DNA of 64,000 bases, taken from positions 30,998 to 94,997 of the forward strand of contig CACIUX010000002.1 of NCBI GenBank assembly GCA_902589965.1, given 5' to 3'. The first letter of the stretch is position 1. Every line of letters begins with the position of its first letter. The translations under genes were made by a program, and so were the position numbers. Under the pieces are notes generated by a model. That model was given only the letters and a program-made list of their open reading frames with translations, did not search any database and was not told the origin of the DNA. Shown here one piece after another: positions 1 through 11,569 of this stretch. Source of the DNA: an uncultured SAR86 cluster bacterium. Lineage in GTDB: Bacteria; Pseudomonadota; Gammaproteobacteria; Magnimaribacterales; AG-339-G14.

Positions 1-1481
1 TGAATATAAGAAATTTCTTTGAGTTTGAGGGCGCCCTCTTTTGCTATGGGATAAAACATCCCTCGCCCTAAAAATAACGCGTTATCCTGTTGAGCTATCT
101 CAGAAGCTATATCAATGATATCACCCTTTAGCTCAAGACTTTTCTCAACAATATCGGGCATCTGACGCAAAGCTTGAATTACTCTAGACCTGAGCTTTGG
201 ATTCGTCCCAGAAGCTTTTGCCAGTGACAACGTCAATAACATCAATGCTATGAGCTGCGTGGTAAAAGCTTTTGTAGAAGCTACGCCAATTTCTGGTCCT
301 GCGTTGGTTAGAAGTAAAAAATCTGACTCTCTGGCTAATGAGCTAGTTGGCACATTACAAATTGCCAAAGAAGCAAGATATTTTTGATCTTTGGCATAAC
401 GGAGAGCGGCTAAGGTATCAGCGGTTTCTCCAGATTGAGAAATAGTAACCAAAAGAGTATTTTTATCGATATAGGGATTTTTATAACGATACTCACTAGC
501 GTAATCTATTTGAGTTGGCAGCCCAGCTATAGCTGAGAACCAGTTTGCAGCAACTCGGCCTGCATGGAGACTTGTTCCACATGCAGTGATTTGAATTCTT
601 TTAACTTTTGCAAAAAGGTCATTTGATCCCTCGCCAAAAATATTTTCAAAAACATCATCGCCGCCCACTCTTCCATCAAGAGTATTTAATATCGCGTTGG
701 GCTGCTCATAGATCTCTTTTTCCATGAAATGCTTATAATCGCCTTTTGATGCTGCCTCGCTTCTGATATCAATAATCTGAATATCCCTTTTGCAGGCTTT
801 ATTATTTTTATCGAATACTTCAACATTATTAGGACTAATTTTTGCGACATCGCCGTCTTCTAGAATTAGGAATTTATTTGTAAGATCAGCAAGCGCTAAG
901 GGATCGGAAGCAGCAAAATTTTCATCTTCGCCTAGGCCAATCAATAGAGGTGATCGATGTCGAGCAAGTACCAGAGTATTTGGATCGCTATGATCCAGTG
1001 CTGCAATTGCATAGGCTCCTTGAAGCTTGTCTTTAAGTTGCTTGGTGGCTTCGAGCAAAGAAGAGCCCTCTTCTAGGCAACTATCAAGAAGATGCGCTAT
1101 TAATTCTGAATCTGTTTTAGAGGTAAAAGCGTAACCTTTCTTGGATAATTCATCTTTGAGCTCCAAATAATTTTCAATAATGCCGTTGTGGACAATGAAA
1201 ATTCTTTCGTTTGATTGATGTGGATGAGCGTTGACCTCAGAGGGTTCGCCATGGGTTGCCCAACGAGTGTGTGCAATACCAACTTTTCCTTTAGGCTTCT
1301 CATTAATCATCAAATCTTCAAGAAGCTTTACTTTGCCCAGAGCTCTCAAATGCGCAACTTTATTTTCTGTGTGCATTGCAATGCCAGCAGAGTCATAACC
1401 TCGATATTCCATCTTATAAAGACCTTGAATCAAGAGCTTACCGATACTCCTTTCAGTTGATGCTGCGATGATTCCACACAT
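1..1481 (-). CDS. glmS: Glutamine--fructose-6-phosphate aminotransferase (isomerizing), C-terminus cut by window edge
   Basis: GlmS converts fructose-6-phosphate and glutamine to glucosamine-6-phosphate, the first committed step to UDP-GlcNAc for peptidoglycan and lipid A. The reading frame begins MCGIIAAS, so Cys2 is the N-terminal glutamine amidotransferase nucleophile. The frame stays open to the window edge for about 493 codons of a family length near 600, so the last part of the second SIS (isomerase) domain is missing here. The start ATG overlaps the glmU stop by one base (TAATG), which indicates translational coupling. The atpC-glmU-glmS order is common in Gammaproteobacteria. Identity is secure; only the end is unseen. 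Confidence 0.95.
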   Translation of the reverse strand, partial: MCGIIAASTERSIGKLLIQGLYKMEYRGYDSAGIAMHTENKVAHLRALGKVKLLEDLMINEKPKGKVGIAHTRWATHGEPSEVNAHPHQSNERIFIVHNGIIENYLELKDELSKKGYAFTSKTDSELIAHLLDSCLEEGSSLLEATKQLKDKLQGAYAIAALDHSDPNTLVLARHRSPLLIGLGEDENFAASDPLALADLTNKFLILEDGDVAKISPNNVEVFDKNNKACKRDIQIIDIRSEAASKGDYKHFMEKEIYEQPNAILNTLDGRVGGDDVFENIFGEGSNDLFAKVKRIQITACGTSLHAGRVAANWFSAIAGLPTQIDYASEYRYKNPYIDKNTLLVTISQSGETADTLAALRYAKDQKYLASLAICNVPTSSLARESDFLLLTNAGPEIGVASTKAFTTQLIALMLLTLSLAKASGTNPKLRSRVIQALRQMPDIVEKSLELKGDIIDIASEIAQQDNALFLGRGMFYPIAKEGALKLKEISYI

Positions 1482-2830
1482 TATTTTTTCCTATTAGGCA
1501 TGTTTTTTTGTCTGCCCCTTCCAATAGCTAGTTGACCTTTACCAACATTTTTTGTGACAACAGATCCAGAGCCAATGTAAGATTTTGCACCGATCGTCAA
1601 AGGAGCTACCAAGGCTGAGTTTGACCCTATGAAGGCATCATCCTCAATTTTGGTGATATGCTTTTTAACGCCATCGTAATTACAAAAGATTGTGCCGGCG
1701 CCAATGTTGACGCCTTTTCCTATTCTACCGTCACCAATGTAAGCAAGGTGTTTTGCTTTTGAGTTGGCTCCTATATTGCTTCTTTTTGTCTCAACAAAGT
1801 TTCCAATCTCTGCTCCCTCTTCCATCTTCGTTTGGACGCCAACATGAGCAAACGGTCCTGCTTTCGCATTGCTTTCAAGCATAGATTCTTCGACAAAAGA
1901 ATAAGCAAGAAGTTCAGCATTTTTACCGATTTCTGAATTTGAAATGATGCATCCTGGACCGATTTTTGCATTAGTTCCAATTGAAACAGTCCCTTCAAAA
2001 ATAACATTCTCATCTATAAAGGCACCCTTTTCTATTGAAATATTTCCCCTAAATTTAACCTGCTCTATATCGGCAAAAGAAACTCCTCTGTTGAGAAATT
2101 TTTTTGCAGTAGAAATGTGATAAGCCTTTTCTAATGCTTGAAGCTCTTCAAGTGTATTACAGCCTAAAACTTCATTTGTATCACTTAAGCTCAATGACTG
2201 AATATTTAATTTTTCGAGATGCGCCTCTTGAACTATATCGGTCAGATAAAACTCTTTAGCCTTGTTGTTGTTTTTGATTTTTCCTAGCAAGCGAATAAGA
2301 TCTTTAGCTTTAAAAGCCATAATTCCAGAATTAACCTCAGAAATTTCTTTCTCAGATGGTGAGGCATCTTTTTCTTCAATTATTGCTTCTATCTTATTTC
2401 TTGAACCTCTTACTATTCTTCCATAACCAGTTGGATTTTCTTTATTGAAAGTAAGCAGCGCCGGTCCTTTAGAAGCCAGCTTGGCTAGTTTGGAAATCGT
2501 GCTCTCAGAGATAAGGGGAACATCGCCATACAAAATAACTACGTTTGAATTGGATCTTATATGATTAGTTGCTTGCTTAACTGCGTGCCCAGTTCCAAGT
2601 TGTTTTGTCTGTTTGATCCAGTTTATTTTCTTATTGCCAGAAAAAGTTTTTCTTACCTGTTGCGCTTCGTGTCCTACGACAACGTGCAATTTAGTTTTCT
2701 TTAATTGTGATACTGAATCCAAGACATGCTCCAGCATTGGTCGTCCTGCAAGGCTTGCTAATACTTTAGGCAAAGAGCTTCCCATACGGGTGCCTTTTCC
2801 TGCTGCCAATATAACAATATCTAAATTCAT
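1481..2830 (-). CDS. glmU: Bifunctional N-acetylglucosamine-1-phosphate uridyltransferase / glucosamine-1-phosphate acetyltransferase
   Basis: GlmU acetylates glucosamine-1-P and then transfers UMP to make UDP-GlcNAc in the cytoplasm. The 449-residue protein has the nucleotidyltransferase signature LAAGKGTRM with a following P-K (about residues 8-22) in an N-terminal domain to about residue 228. After that comes a left-handed beta-helix of hexapeptide repeats, including the acetyltransferase stretch AHVG...GNFVE near residues 335-350 and GAGTIFCNYDG near 375-385. Length is typical (E. coli 456). It is coupled by overlap to glmS and lies 42 bases after atpC, so it probably shares read-through from the ATP synthase operon. 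Confidence 0.97.
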   Translation of the reverse strand: MNLDIVILAAGKGTRMGSSLPKVLASLAGRPMLEHVLDSVSQLKKTKLHVVVGHEAQQVRKTFSGNKKINWIKQTKQLGTGHAVKQATNHIRSNSNVVILYGDVPLISESTISKLAKLASKGPALLTFNKENPTGYGRIVRGSRNKIEAIIEEKDASPSEKEISEVNSGIMAFKAKDLIRLLGKIKNNNKAKEFYLTDIVQEAHLEKLNIQSLSLSDTNEVLGCNTLEELQALEKAYHISTAKKFLNRGVSFADIEQVKFRGNISIEKGAFIDENVIFEGTVSIGTNAKIGPGCIISNSEIGKNAELLAYSFVEESMLESNAKAGPFAHVGVQTKMEEGAEIGNFVETKRSNIGANSKAKHLAYIGDGRIGKGVNIGAGTIFCNYDGVKKHITKIEDDAFIGSNSALVAPLTIGAKSYIGSGSVVTKNVGKGQLAIGRGRQKNMPNRKK

Positions 2831-2872
2831 AGGCGGTTGAGCAACTAAGCTGACTTTTATGTGCCTATTTAA

Positions 2873-5540
<2,668 letters not shown>

Positions 5541-5546
5541 TGAGTG

Positions 5547-7091
5547 CTACCAAGTTTGCGTTGATTTGAATTTATCAAGAGCTTCTGTGAAGGTTGCAAG
5601 GATTTCATCTGAGTGTTCACCGCTCTCGGCTAAATTATCCATGAAATCTTTGTGCTCCGAATTCATGTAAGAAATCAGTGCTGATTCAAAATCTGCAATT
5701 TTATTGAGCTCCACATCTTTTAAATAACCTTTATCTACGGCGAAAAGAACCAGCCCCATCTCTGAAACCGACATAGGTGAATATTGTTTTTGCTTCATCA
5801 ATTCTGTTACCTTCTGACCAAGCTCAAGCTGCTCTCTAGATGCATCATCCAAGTCCGATGCAAATTGTGCAAAAGCTTCCAGCTCTCTAAACTGAGCAAG
5901 AGCAATTCTCACTCCTCCACCTAATTTTTTAATCAACGGAGTTTGAGCGGCTCCACCCACCCTTGAAACAGAAATCCCTGGATTCATGGCTGGTAATAGA
6001 CCCTTATTGAAGTAGGAGGTTTCAAGGAAGATCTGACCATCAGTAATGGAAATAACGTTCGTAGGAACGAAAGCTGAAACGTCTCCAGCCTGAGTTTCAA
6101 TAATTGGCAAAGCGGTCAAAGACCCTGTTTTGCCTTTAACTTTGCCTTCGGTTTGCTCTTCAACATAATCTTCATTCACCCTGCAGCCTCTTTCAAGAAG
6201 TCTTGAATGAAGGTAAAAAATATCACCCGGATAAGCTTCTCTTCCCGGCGGCCTTCTGAGTAGAAGCGATATCTGACGATAGGCTACAGCTTGCTTGGAA
6301 AGGTCATCATAAATAATAAGCGCGTCCTCCCCTTTGTCTCTGAAATATTCACCCATAGAACACCCCGAGTAAGGCGCAAGAAATTGCATTGGAGCAGGAT
6401 CAGCTGCTGCTGCTGCAACAATAATTGTATGCTCCATAGCTCCGTATTCTTCAAGTTTTCTAACTACTGCGGCAATAGATGATTGTTTTTGGCCAACAGC
6501 TACATACACACAAGTAACGCCAGTTCCTTTTTGATTAATAATTGCATCTAAAGCAATTGCTGTTTTGCCTGTTTGTCGGTCACCAATGATAAGCTCTCTT
6601 TGCCCTCTTCCAATTGGCACCATGCTATCAACTGCTTTAAGTCCTATTTGCACAGGCTCATCAACCGGCTTTCTTGTCATTACCCCGGGAGCAACTTTTT
6701 CTACCGGGGAAGTTAATTTAGTTTTGATTGGGCCTTTGCCGTCGATTGGGTTTCCAAGGGCATCCACCACTCTTCCAACTAGTTCCGGACCAACAGGAAC
6801 CTCTAATATCTTGCCTGTGCATTTGGCCACTCCACCTTCGGCAAGTTGTTTATAGTCTCCAAAAATCACCACACCGACTGAGTCTCTTTCTAAGTTAAGT
6901 GCCATTCCAGAAACGCCACCTTCAAACTCAATAAGCTCTCCATACATTGCGTCGCTTAATCCATGCACCCTCGCGATGCCGTCTGAAAGAAATACGATCG
7001 TTCCCTCGTTGGATTCTGTGGTTGAGGTTTCTAAGGAATCAATTCTTCCCTTTATAATTTCACTTATTTCTGAGGGGTTTAAATTATCCAT
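5547..7091 (-). CDS. atpA: F1Fo ATP synthase subunit alpha
   Basis: Alpha carries the regulatory, non-catalytic nucleotide sites of F1. The 514-residue protein has the P-loop GDRQTGKT at residues 170-177, the QKQSSIAAV segment, and the signature [14 protein letters not shown] near residue 365. N-terminal [17 protein letters not shown] matches the family start, preceded by a GGAGA-type ribosome site. It lies 11 bases after atpH. Length is normal (E. coli 513). Confidence 0.98.
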   Translation of the reverse strand: MDNLNPSEISEIIKGRIDSLETSTTESNEGTIVFLSDGIARVHGLSDAMYGELIEFEGGVSGMALNLERDSVGVVIFGDYKQLAEGGVAKCTGKILEVPVGPELVGRVVDALGNPIDGKGPIKTKLTSPVEKVAPGVMTRKPVDEPVQIGLKAVDSMVPIGRGQRELIIGDRQTGKTAIALDAIINQKGTGVTCVYVAVGQKQSSIAAVVRKLEEYGAMEHTIIVAAAAADPAPMQFLAPYSGCSMGEYFRDKGEDALIIYDDLSKQAVAYRQISLLLRRPPGREAYPGDIFYLHSRLLERGCRVNEDYVEEQTEGKVKGKTGSLTALPIIETQAGDVSAFVPTNVISITDGQIFLETSYFNKGLLPAMNPGISVSRVGGAAQTPLIKKLGGGVRIALAQFRELEAFAQFASDLDDASREQLELGQKVTELMKQKQYSPMSVSEMGLVLFAVDKGYLKDVELNKIADFESALISYMNSEHKDFMDNLAESGEHSDEILATFTEALDKFKSTQTW

Positions 7092-7102
7092 GGTTCTCCT
7101 TT

Positions 7103-7639
7103 TTAGTTTCTTAATTGTGTTTGAAGCAGGTCTAGTTTTCTTTTAATAGACATATCAAGGACCTGATCTTCATAGGCGATCTTTAGTCCGCCAATTAACG
7201 ACTTGTCTATGTCAAAATCTACAACAACTTCAGAGTTGAGTCTTTTTTCAAGTGCTGAGGTGATTTTTTTAATTTGTTTTTCTTCTAGCTGGAAAGGCGA
7301 AGAAACAGAAACGTTCTTTTTATTAAGGCTTTCAAGGGCCAGCTCGTTAAAGAACTTTATGATCTCAGGAAGATTTTTTAATCTCTTATTATCTCCGCAG
7401 ACCTTAACGAAAGAGAATGCTTTGTCTGATATCTCACCCTCAAAAAGATCCAAAAATATTTTTGTTTTATCTGAATAAGATAAGTCGGGGTTGAACAACA
7501 AATTAGTTATTTTTTGATCAGCACAAACTGTTTTTATTTTTTGCAAATCCGATGACCATTCCTCAATTGAATTATCTTGCTTCGCAACACTAAAAGCTGC
7601 TTCTGCATAAGGTCTGGCTATAACCGATTGACTTGTCAT
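7103..7639 (-). CDS. atpH: F1Fo ATP synthase subunit delta
   Basis: Delta joins the peripheral stalk (b subunits) to the top of F1. The 178-residue protein starts [19 protein letters not shown], a typical OSCP/delta N-terminus, and ends with the conserved [20 protein letters not shown] segment near residues 150-169. Its start overlaps atpF by 4 bases. Length equals the family norm of about 177. Confidence 0.96.
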   Translation of the reverse strand: MTSQSVIARPYAEAAFSVAKQDNSIEEWSSDLQKIKTVCADQKITNLLFNPDLSYSDKTKIFLDLFEGEISDKAFSFVKVCGDNKRLKNLPEIIKFFNELALESLNKKNVSVSSPFQLEEKQIKKITSALEKRLNSEVVVDFDIDKSLIGGLKIAYEDQVLDMSIKRKLDLLQTQLRN

Positions 7640-8106
7640 AATTCTTTAATAAGTTGATCAACTATTTCTTTGTTAGCACTTTCATCAATCTCTTTGTTTA
7701 AAATTTTTGAAGCTCCTGCAACGACCAAAACTGATAACTCTTCCTTGAGCGTTTCTTTGGCTTTATTGGTGCTTTGTGCAATATCAGACTCAGCAGTTTC
7801 TTTAATTTTTTTTGCTTCCTCAGTAGCCTGCTCTTTTGCTTCATCTATTAATTGATCAGCCCTTGAGCCAGCCTGATTGATTAGAGTTGAAGCCTCAGAT
7901 TTTGCCGCATCTATAACTCTGCTAGATTCCTCTTTGGCTTCCTCTAGCTGCCTTTTAGATTCGCTTGCGGCTTGAAGGCCCTCATCTATTTCCTTTCTTC
8001 TTTCTTCAAGAACACTTGCCATGCTTGGCCATATGTATCTGTAAGTGATAAATACAAATATGCAAAAAGCTATGAGTTCCGCAAAAAAAGTAGCGTTTAT
8101 ATTCAT
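7636..8106 (-). CDS. atpF: F1Fo ATP synthase subunit b (peripheral stalk)
   Basis: Subunit b anchors the peripheral stalk in the membrane. The 156-residue protein has one N-terminal membrane segment (about residues 5-28: FFAELIAFCIFVFITYRYIW) followed by a long, alanine- and glutamate-rich coiled coil that runs almost to the C-terminus. It is 3 bases after atpE and overlaps atpH by 4 bases. Only one b gene is present, as expected for an E. coli-type enzyme with a b homodimer. Confidence 0.96.
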   Translation of the reverse strand: MNINATFFAELIAFCIFVFITYRYIWPSMASVLEERRKEIDEGLQAASESKRQLEEAKEESSRVIDAAKSEASTLINQAGSRADQLIDEAKEQATEEAKKIKETAESDIAQSTNKAKETLKEELSVLVVAGASKILNKEIDESANKEIVDQLIKEL

Positions 8107-8109
8107 GCT

Positions 8110-8331
8110 TTAAGTGAATAAGAACAATAGCCCTACCGCCAAAGAAATGATTGGCAGCGCATCTGTTAGTCCTAGAGCAATCAACACTTGAGCAAAAAGC
8201 TGCCCTTGAAGCTCTGGTTGTCTTGCGACTGCCTCTATGTACTTAGAGGTAAGAGTTCCAATTCCGACCCCTCCTCCCAAGGCGCCCAAACCAGTAAGCA
8301 AGGCTCCTGCTACTAATCTTAATTCTTCCAT
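8110..8331 (-). CDS. atpE: F1Fo ATP synthase subunit c (proteolipid)
   Basis: Subunit c forms the membrane rotor ring. The 73-residue protein is a helical hairpin: a glycine-rich first helix (GALGGGVGIG), the polar loop ARQPE at residues 36-40, and a second helix with the ion-binding carboxylate Asp57 in the context LGLTDALPI. A single Asp without the glutamate/serine sodium-site pattern points to proton coupling; this is inference. It is slightly shorter than E. coli AtpE (79). It sits 21 bases after atpB. Confidence 0.96.
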   Translation of the reverse strand: MEELRLVAGALLTGLGALGGGVGIGTLTSKYIEAVARQPELQGQLFAQVLIALGLTDALPIISLAVGLLFLFT

Positions 8332-8352
8332 ATCCGTCTCCTAAAATTGTGG

Positions 8353-9234
8353 CTAGTGTTTTGTACTAGCCAAGTTTAAATAAGCAATTGTAAGCATCAT
8401 GAAGATATACGCCTGCAACGCGACAATTAAAATGTGAAATAGTGCCCAAGCTAGATTCATGATCAAGCCAGGCAAAAACCAAAGTGTTTGAGAAAATGAC
8501 ATAAAGAACTGCCCAAACATAATGGCAATCAAAATGAAAATCATCTCGCCAGCAAACAAGTTGCCGTAAAGCCTCAGCGCTAAAGCGACGTGCTTAGACA
8601 CAAAGCTAATAAATTCTAGTGGCCCCAAAGGAACAATAAACAGTTCTTTTAGAAAACCACCCAAGCCATGGGTGTTTATGCTGAAATAGGTTACAAGCAC
8701 CATTACGACTGCGGCCAAAGCTAAAGGTGCATTCAAATCAGCGGTAGGCAATATCTTAAAGTAGTTTATTCCGCTTCCAGCCTGCCCAAAAAAATTAGCC
8801 ATTTCCACAGGCAGCAAGTCCATTAAATTCCACGACAAGATCCATAAACAGCTTGCAAATGCAAGCGGGGCTACTATTTTTGAAGTTCCGTGGTACCCAG
8901 AAGACACCGCGCTACCGATAAATTCGTGAACAAATTCAACAAAGTTTTGCAGCTTGCCTGGCGTTCCTTTTTTAGCAGATCTATTAATTAGCCCAAAGAA
9001 ACCAAAGACCAAAACACCCAAGAAAACCGACATAAATATTGTGTCCATGTGAAAGGCCCAAAAACCCATCTCGGATACATCACAGGCTGAGTCTAAGCTT
9101 TTTGAAAGGTCTTGTTGGTGATGAGCAAAGCCCCAGGAAGATGTTTTTTCACACCAGCCAAATGTTAAATTTACAAGGTGATGACCTATGTAATCAGAGG
9201 TCTCGACTAGATTATTTGATGCTTCTTTAGCCAT
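8353..9234 (-). CDS. atpB: F1Fo ATP synthase subunit a
   Basis: Subunit a forms the proton half-channels next to the c-ring. The 293-residue protein has several membrane helices and the conserved segment SKHVALALRLYGNLFAGEMI near residues 210-229, which holds the essential arginine. It is longer at the N-terminus than many homologues because of a soluble segment before the first helix. It is the first gene of the atp operon: atpI, which usually precedes it, is missing, and only 81 bases separate it from parB. A sigma-70-like promoter lies just upstream. Confidence 0.96.
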   Translation of the reverse strand: MAKEASNNLVETSDYIGHHLVNLTFGWCEKTSSWGFAHHQQDLSKSLDSACDVSEMGFWAFHMDTIFMSVFLGVLVFGFFGLINRSAKKGTPGKLQNFVEFVHEFIGSAVSSGYHGTSKIVAPLAFASCLWILSWNLMDLLPVEMANFFGQAGSGINYFKILPTADLNAPLALAAVVMVLVTYFSINTHGLGGFLKELFIVPLGPLEFISFVSKHVALALRLYGNLFAGEMIFILIAIMFGQFFMSFSQTLWFLPGLIMNLAWALFHILIVALQAYIFMMLTIAYLNLASTKH

Positions 9235-9251
9235 GTCTTTTAAGGCATTGC

Positions 9252-9281
9252 ATTATAGTTGTCTGGAGCTCATAAACTCAA
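9252..9281 (-). promoter_or_regulatory. Putative sigma-70 promoter of the atp operon
   Basis: On the minus strand a -35-like TTGAGT (9276-9281) and a perfect -10 TATAAT (9252-9257) are separated by 18 bases. The -10 lies 17 bases upstream of the atpB ATG. This is the only gap between parB and atpB, so a promoter is expected here. Sequence match only. Confidence 0.5.
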
Positions 9282-9315
9282 GGCTATTAAAGCTTTTTTT
9301 TCGTTATAAGGGCGT

Positions 9316-10173
9316 CTAATTTTTCTTGCGGAAAGGACCAATTATCTTGTCTAGCTGATCGAGATCTCTGTAACTAAAAATTATTTTGCCTGATCCGTTT
9401 TTTTTATGTTGAATTGATACTGATGAGGATAGCTCGTTGCTGATCTCTTCCTCTAGGGCGCTTATGTTCGCATCCTTTCTTTTTGGGGTTTTCGTCTTAC
9501 CAGAACCTGACAAATAATCTTGCGCAGCCTTTTCTGTTTGCCTGACAGACCAGCCGTTTTTGGCTGCCTGTTTTGCGAAGGAGGCTTGCGGGCCTTCTGG
9601 CAATGTCAACAATGCTCGAGCGTGGCCCATATCAATGCTTGAGCTTTCCAATAAGTTTTGGGCTTCTTTGCATAAATTGTTTAGCCTTAAAATGTTTGCT
9701 ACTCCCGACCTGGATTTCCCAACAGCCGACGCTACCTCTTGCTGGCTAATATTAAATTCCTTTTGAAGCCTTAAAAGACCTCTTGCTTCTTCCATTGGAT
9801 TCAAGTCTTCTCTCTGCAAATTCTCAATTAAACCCATCCTGATGATTTGATCTTCTGATGCATCTTTAAAAATGGCTGGAATGGTGGTTAGGCCGGCTTG
9901 CTTGGATGCCCTCCATCTTCTTTCTCCGGCAATGAGTTCGTAAGCGTCTCCTCCCACTCTTCGAACTATTATTGGCTGAATTACTCCTTGTGAGGAAATT
10001 GATTCTGTTAATTCTTCAAGAGACTCTTGGTTAATGTTTTCTCTCGCCTGATATCTGCTGGGGCTAATTTTATCTATAGCTATTTCTTGGCTTTGTGCTT
10101 GCTGGGAAGAAATGGGCTCGTCGCCCAACAAGGCGTCCAGGCCTCTCTTTAAAGTTTTTCTGTCTTCGCTCAT
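9316..10173 (-). CDS. parB: Chromosome-partitioning protein ParB (parS-binding CTPase)
   Basis: ParB loads at parS near the origin and works with ParA to segregate the chromosome. The 285-residue protein has the ParB/Spo0J N-terminal domain: ISPSRYQAR, then the GERRWRAS nucleotide-binding motif near residues 88-95 and ENLQREDLNPMEEARG near 117-132. A helix-turn-helix follows (QQEVASAVGKSRSGVANILRL, about 155-175), then a C-terminal dimerisation domain. It overlaps parA by 4 bases. Position close to the origin is standard. Confidence 0.96.
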   Translation of the reverse strand: MSEDRKTLKRGLDALLGDEPISSQQAQSQEIAIDKISPSRYQARENINQESLEELTESISSQGVIQPIIVRRVGGDAYELIAGERRWRASKQAGLTTIPAIFKDASEDQIIRMGLIENLQREDLNPMEEARGLLRLQKEFNISQQEVASAVGKSRSGVANILRLNNLCKEAQNLLESSSIDMGHARALLTLPEGPQASFAKQAAKNGWSVRQTEKAAQDYLSGSGKTKTPKRKDANISALEEEISNELSSSVSIQHKKNGSGKIIFSYRDLDQLDKIIGPFRKKN

Positions 10174-10949
10174 GCAACCATTGAATCTTTCTCAAACTTT
10201 GAAATAACTTCTCCGGCAAGCGCAAGATAAGCTACCGTTCCCTTAGCTTTCGGATCATAAAAGAGACCCGGCTTGCCAGAGCTGGGGGCTTCTGCCAGCT
10301 TTACATTTCTTGGGATGACGGTTGAGCAAAGCTCGTTAGGGAAGTATTTTTGCAGTTCTTCTGAGACCTCTCTTGTTAACCTGGCTCTAGGGTCGAACAT
10401 CGTTCTTAAAATGGCGCTGATTTGTATGTTTTCCCCGGTCTTGCTGTTTATGTCATTAATGGCCTTGTTCAGAGATACAAGCCCTTCCATTGCATAGTAT
10501 TCACACTGCATGGGAATGATTAGTTTAGAGCTAGCTCTAAGCGCGTTCAAAGTAAGAATACCCAATGACGGAGGACAATCTATTATCACGTAATCGTAAC
10601 TGCCATCGAGAGACCTCAATGCATTTTTAAGCTGCAGCGACGCGGCGGGAACCGTGGTCATTTCAATATCGGCTGAGATCAGGTCCTGACATGAAGGCAC
10701 CAAGTCAAAACCAAAATCTGTACAGGGTAGTATTGTTTCTTTAATGTTTGCGCCTCTGGCCAAAACATCCATTATGGTAAGTTTGTCTTCTGCTTTTTCG
10801 TGGCCTGATCCGGTGGTAGCGTTAGCCTGGGAGTCAATATCTATAAGGAGGACTTTTCTTTTTGTGGCTGCAAGTGAGGCAGCCAAGTTTACTGCTGTGG
10901 TGGTTTTTCCTACCCCGCCTTTTTGGTTAGCTACAACTAAAGTTATCAA
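10170..10949 (-). CDS. parA: Chromosome-partitioning ATPase ParA (Soj)
   Basis: ParA is a nucleoid-binding ATPase that moves ParB-parS complexes. The 259-residue protein begins MITLVVANQKGGVGKTTT, with the deviant Walker A motif KGGVGKTT at residues 10-17, a Walker A' LLIDIDSQANAT, and Walker B YVIIDCPPSLG. It overlaps both rsmG and parB by 4 bases, so rsmG-parA-parB is one coupled unit downstream of mnmG, the order seen in Pseudomonas and relatives. Confidence 0.97.
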   Translation of the reverse strand: MITLVVANQKGGVGKTTTAVNLAASLAATKRKVLLIDIDSQANATTGSGHEKAEDKLTIMDVLARGANIKETILPCTDFGFDLVPSCQDLISADIEMTTVPAASLQLKNALRSLDGSYDYVIIDCPPSLGILTLNALRASSKLIIPMQCEYYAMEGLVSLNKAINDINSKTGENIQISAILRTMFDPRARLTREVSEELQKYFPNELCSTVIPRNVKLAEAPSSGKPGLFYDPKAKGTVAYLALAGEVISKFEKDSMVA

Positions 10950-11569
10950 GTTTGTATACTATCATTTTTTGGTGGGTTAAATTCTAAGAAGCCTGTTTTT
11001 TTTCCTAAAATTTTAGATGCTGCAGAAGGAATGTACTTCCAGTCATTTTTATCTTCGCGCATGGCTTGATGCTCTGAAACCATGAGCAAAATTTTTTGAT
11101 CTCCGCTCATTTTCCTGAATGCCAGGTTTTGGATTTTTTTGGGCTCTGCAAATGCCCTGGAAATTAGAACATCCTCTTTGATGAGTTTTAGATGCTCAAG
11201 CCTTGTTTGCAAGACCTTTGTATTTTGAATGCCAAAATGTGCGAGACAGTGTCTCAAGAAGGATGCTTTTTTGTTGGCTGGCTCAAGCAAAGAGCCAACT
11301 TCGTTTCCTAGAATAGAAATCACGAGCCCCGGAAATCCCGCCCCGCTTCCAACATCAATGTAAGAACTATTTTGTATTAAGGGATATAAATGCACAGAGT
11401 CAATAATGTGATGATATATGTTTTCTGGGGTGGAATTTTTCGAAACAAGATTTGTTGTCTTGTTCCAATCAAAAACCTTGAGAGCGAACTCTTTTAGCTC
11501 CCTTTCTTTTTCTGGTTTTGAGATTTCTTCCAGCGAAGTCTTAAGACTCTCGGATGCTTTCTCGTGCAT
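10946..11569 (-). CDS. rsmG: 16S rRNA (guanine527-N7)-methyltransferase
   Basis: RsmG methylates G527 of 16S rRNA using S-adenosylmethionine. The 207-residue protein has the SAM-binding motif IDVGSGAGFPGL at residues 71-82 and the family stretch VLISRAFAEPKK. The first ATG lies inside the end of mnmG, giving a 29-base overlap; the residues after it (SLEEISKPEKERELKEFAL) resemble normal N-terminal RsmG helices, so I keep this start. It overlaps parA by 4 bases. Confidence 0.94.
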   Translation of the reverse strand: MHEKASESLKTSLEEISKPEKERELKEFALKVFDWNKTTNLVSKNSTPENIYHHIIDSVHLYPLIQNSSYIDVGSGAGFPGLVISILGNEVGSLLEPANKKASFLRHCLAHFGIQNTKVLQTRLEHLKLIKEDVLISRAFAEPKKIQNLAFRKMSGDQKILLMVSEHQAMREDKNDWKYIPSAASKILGKKTGFLEFNPPKNDSIQT

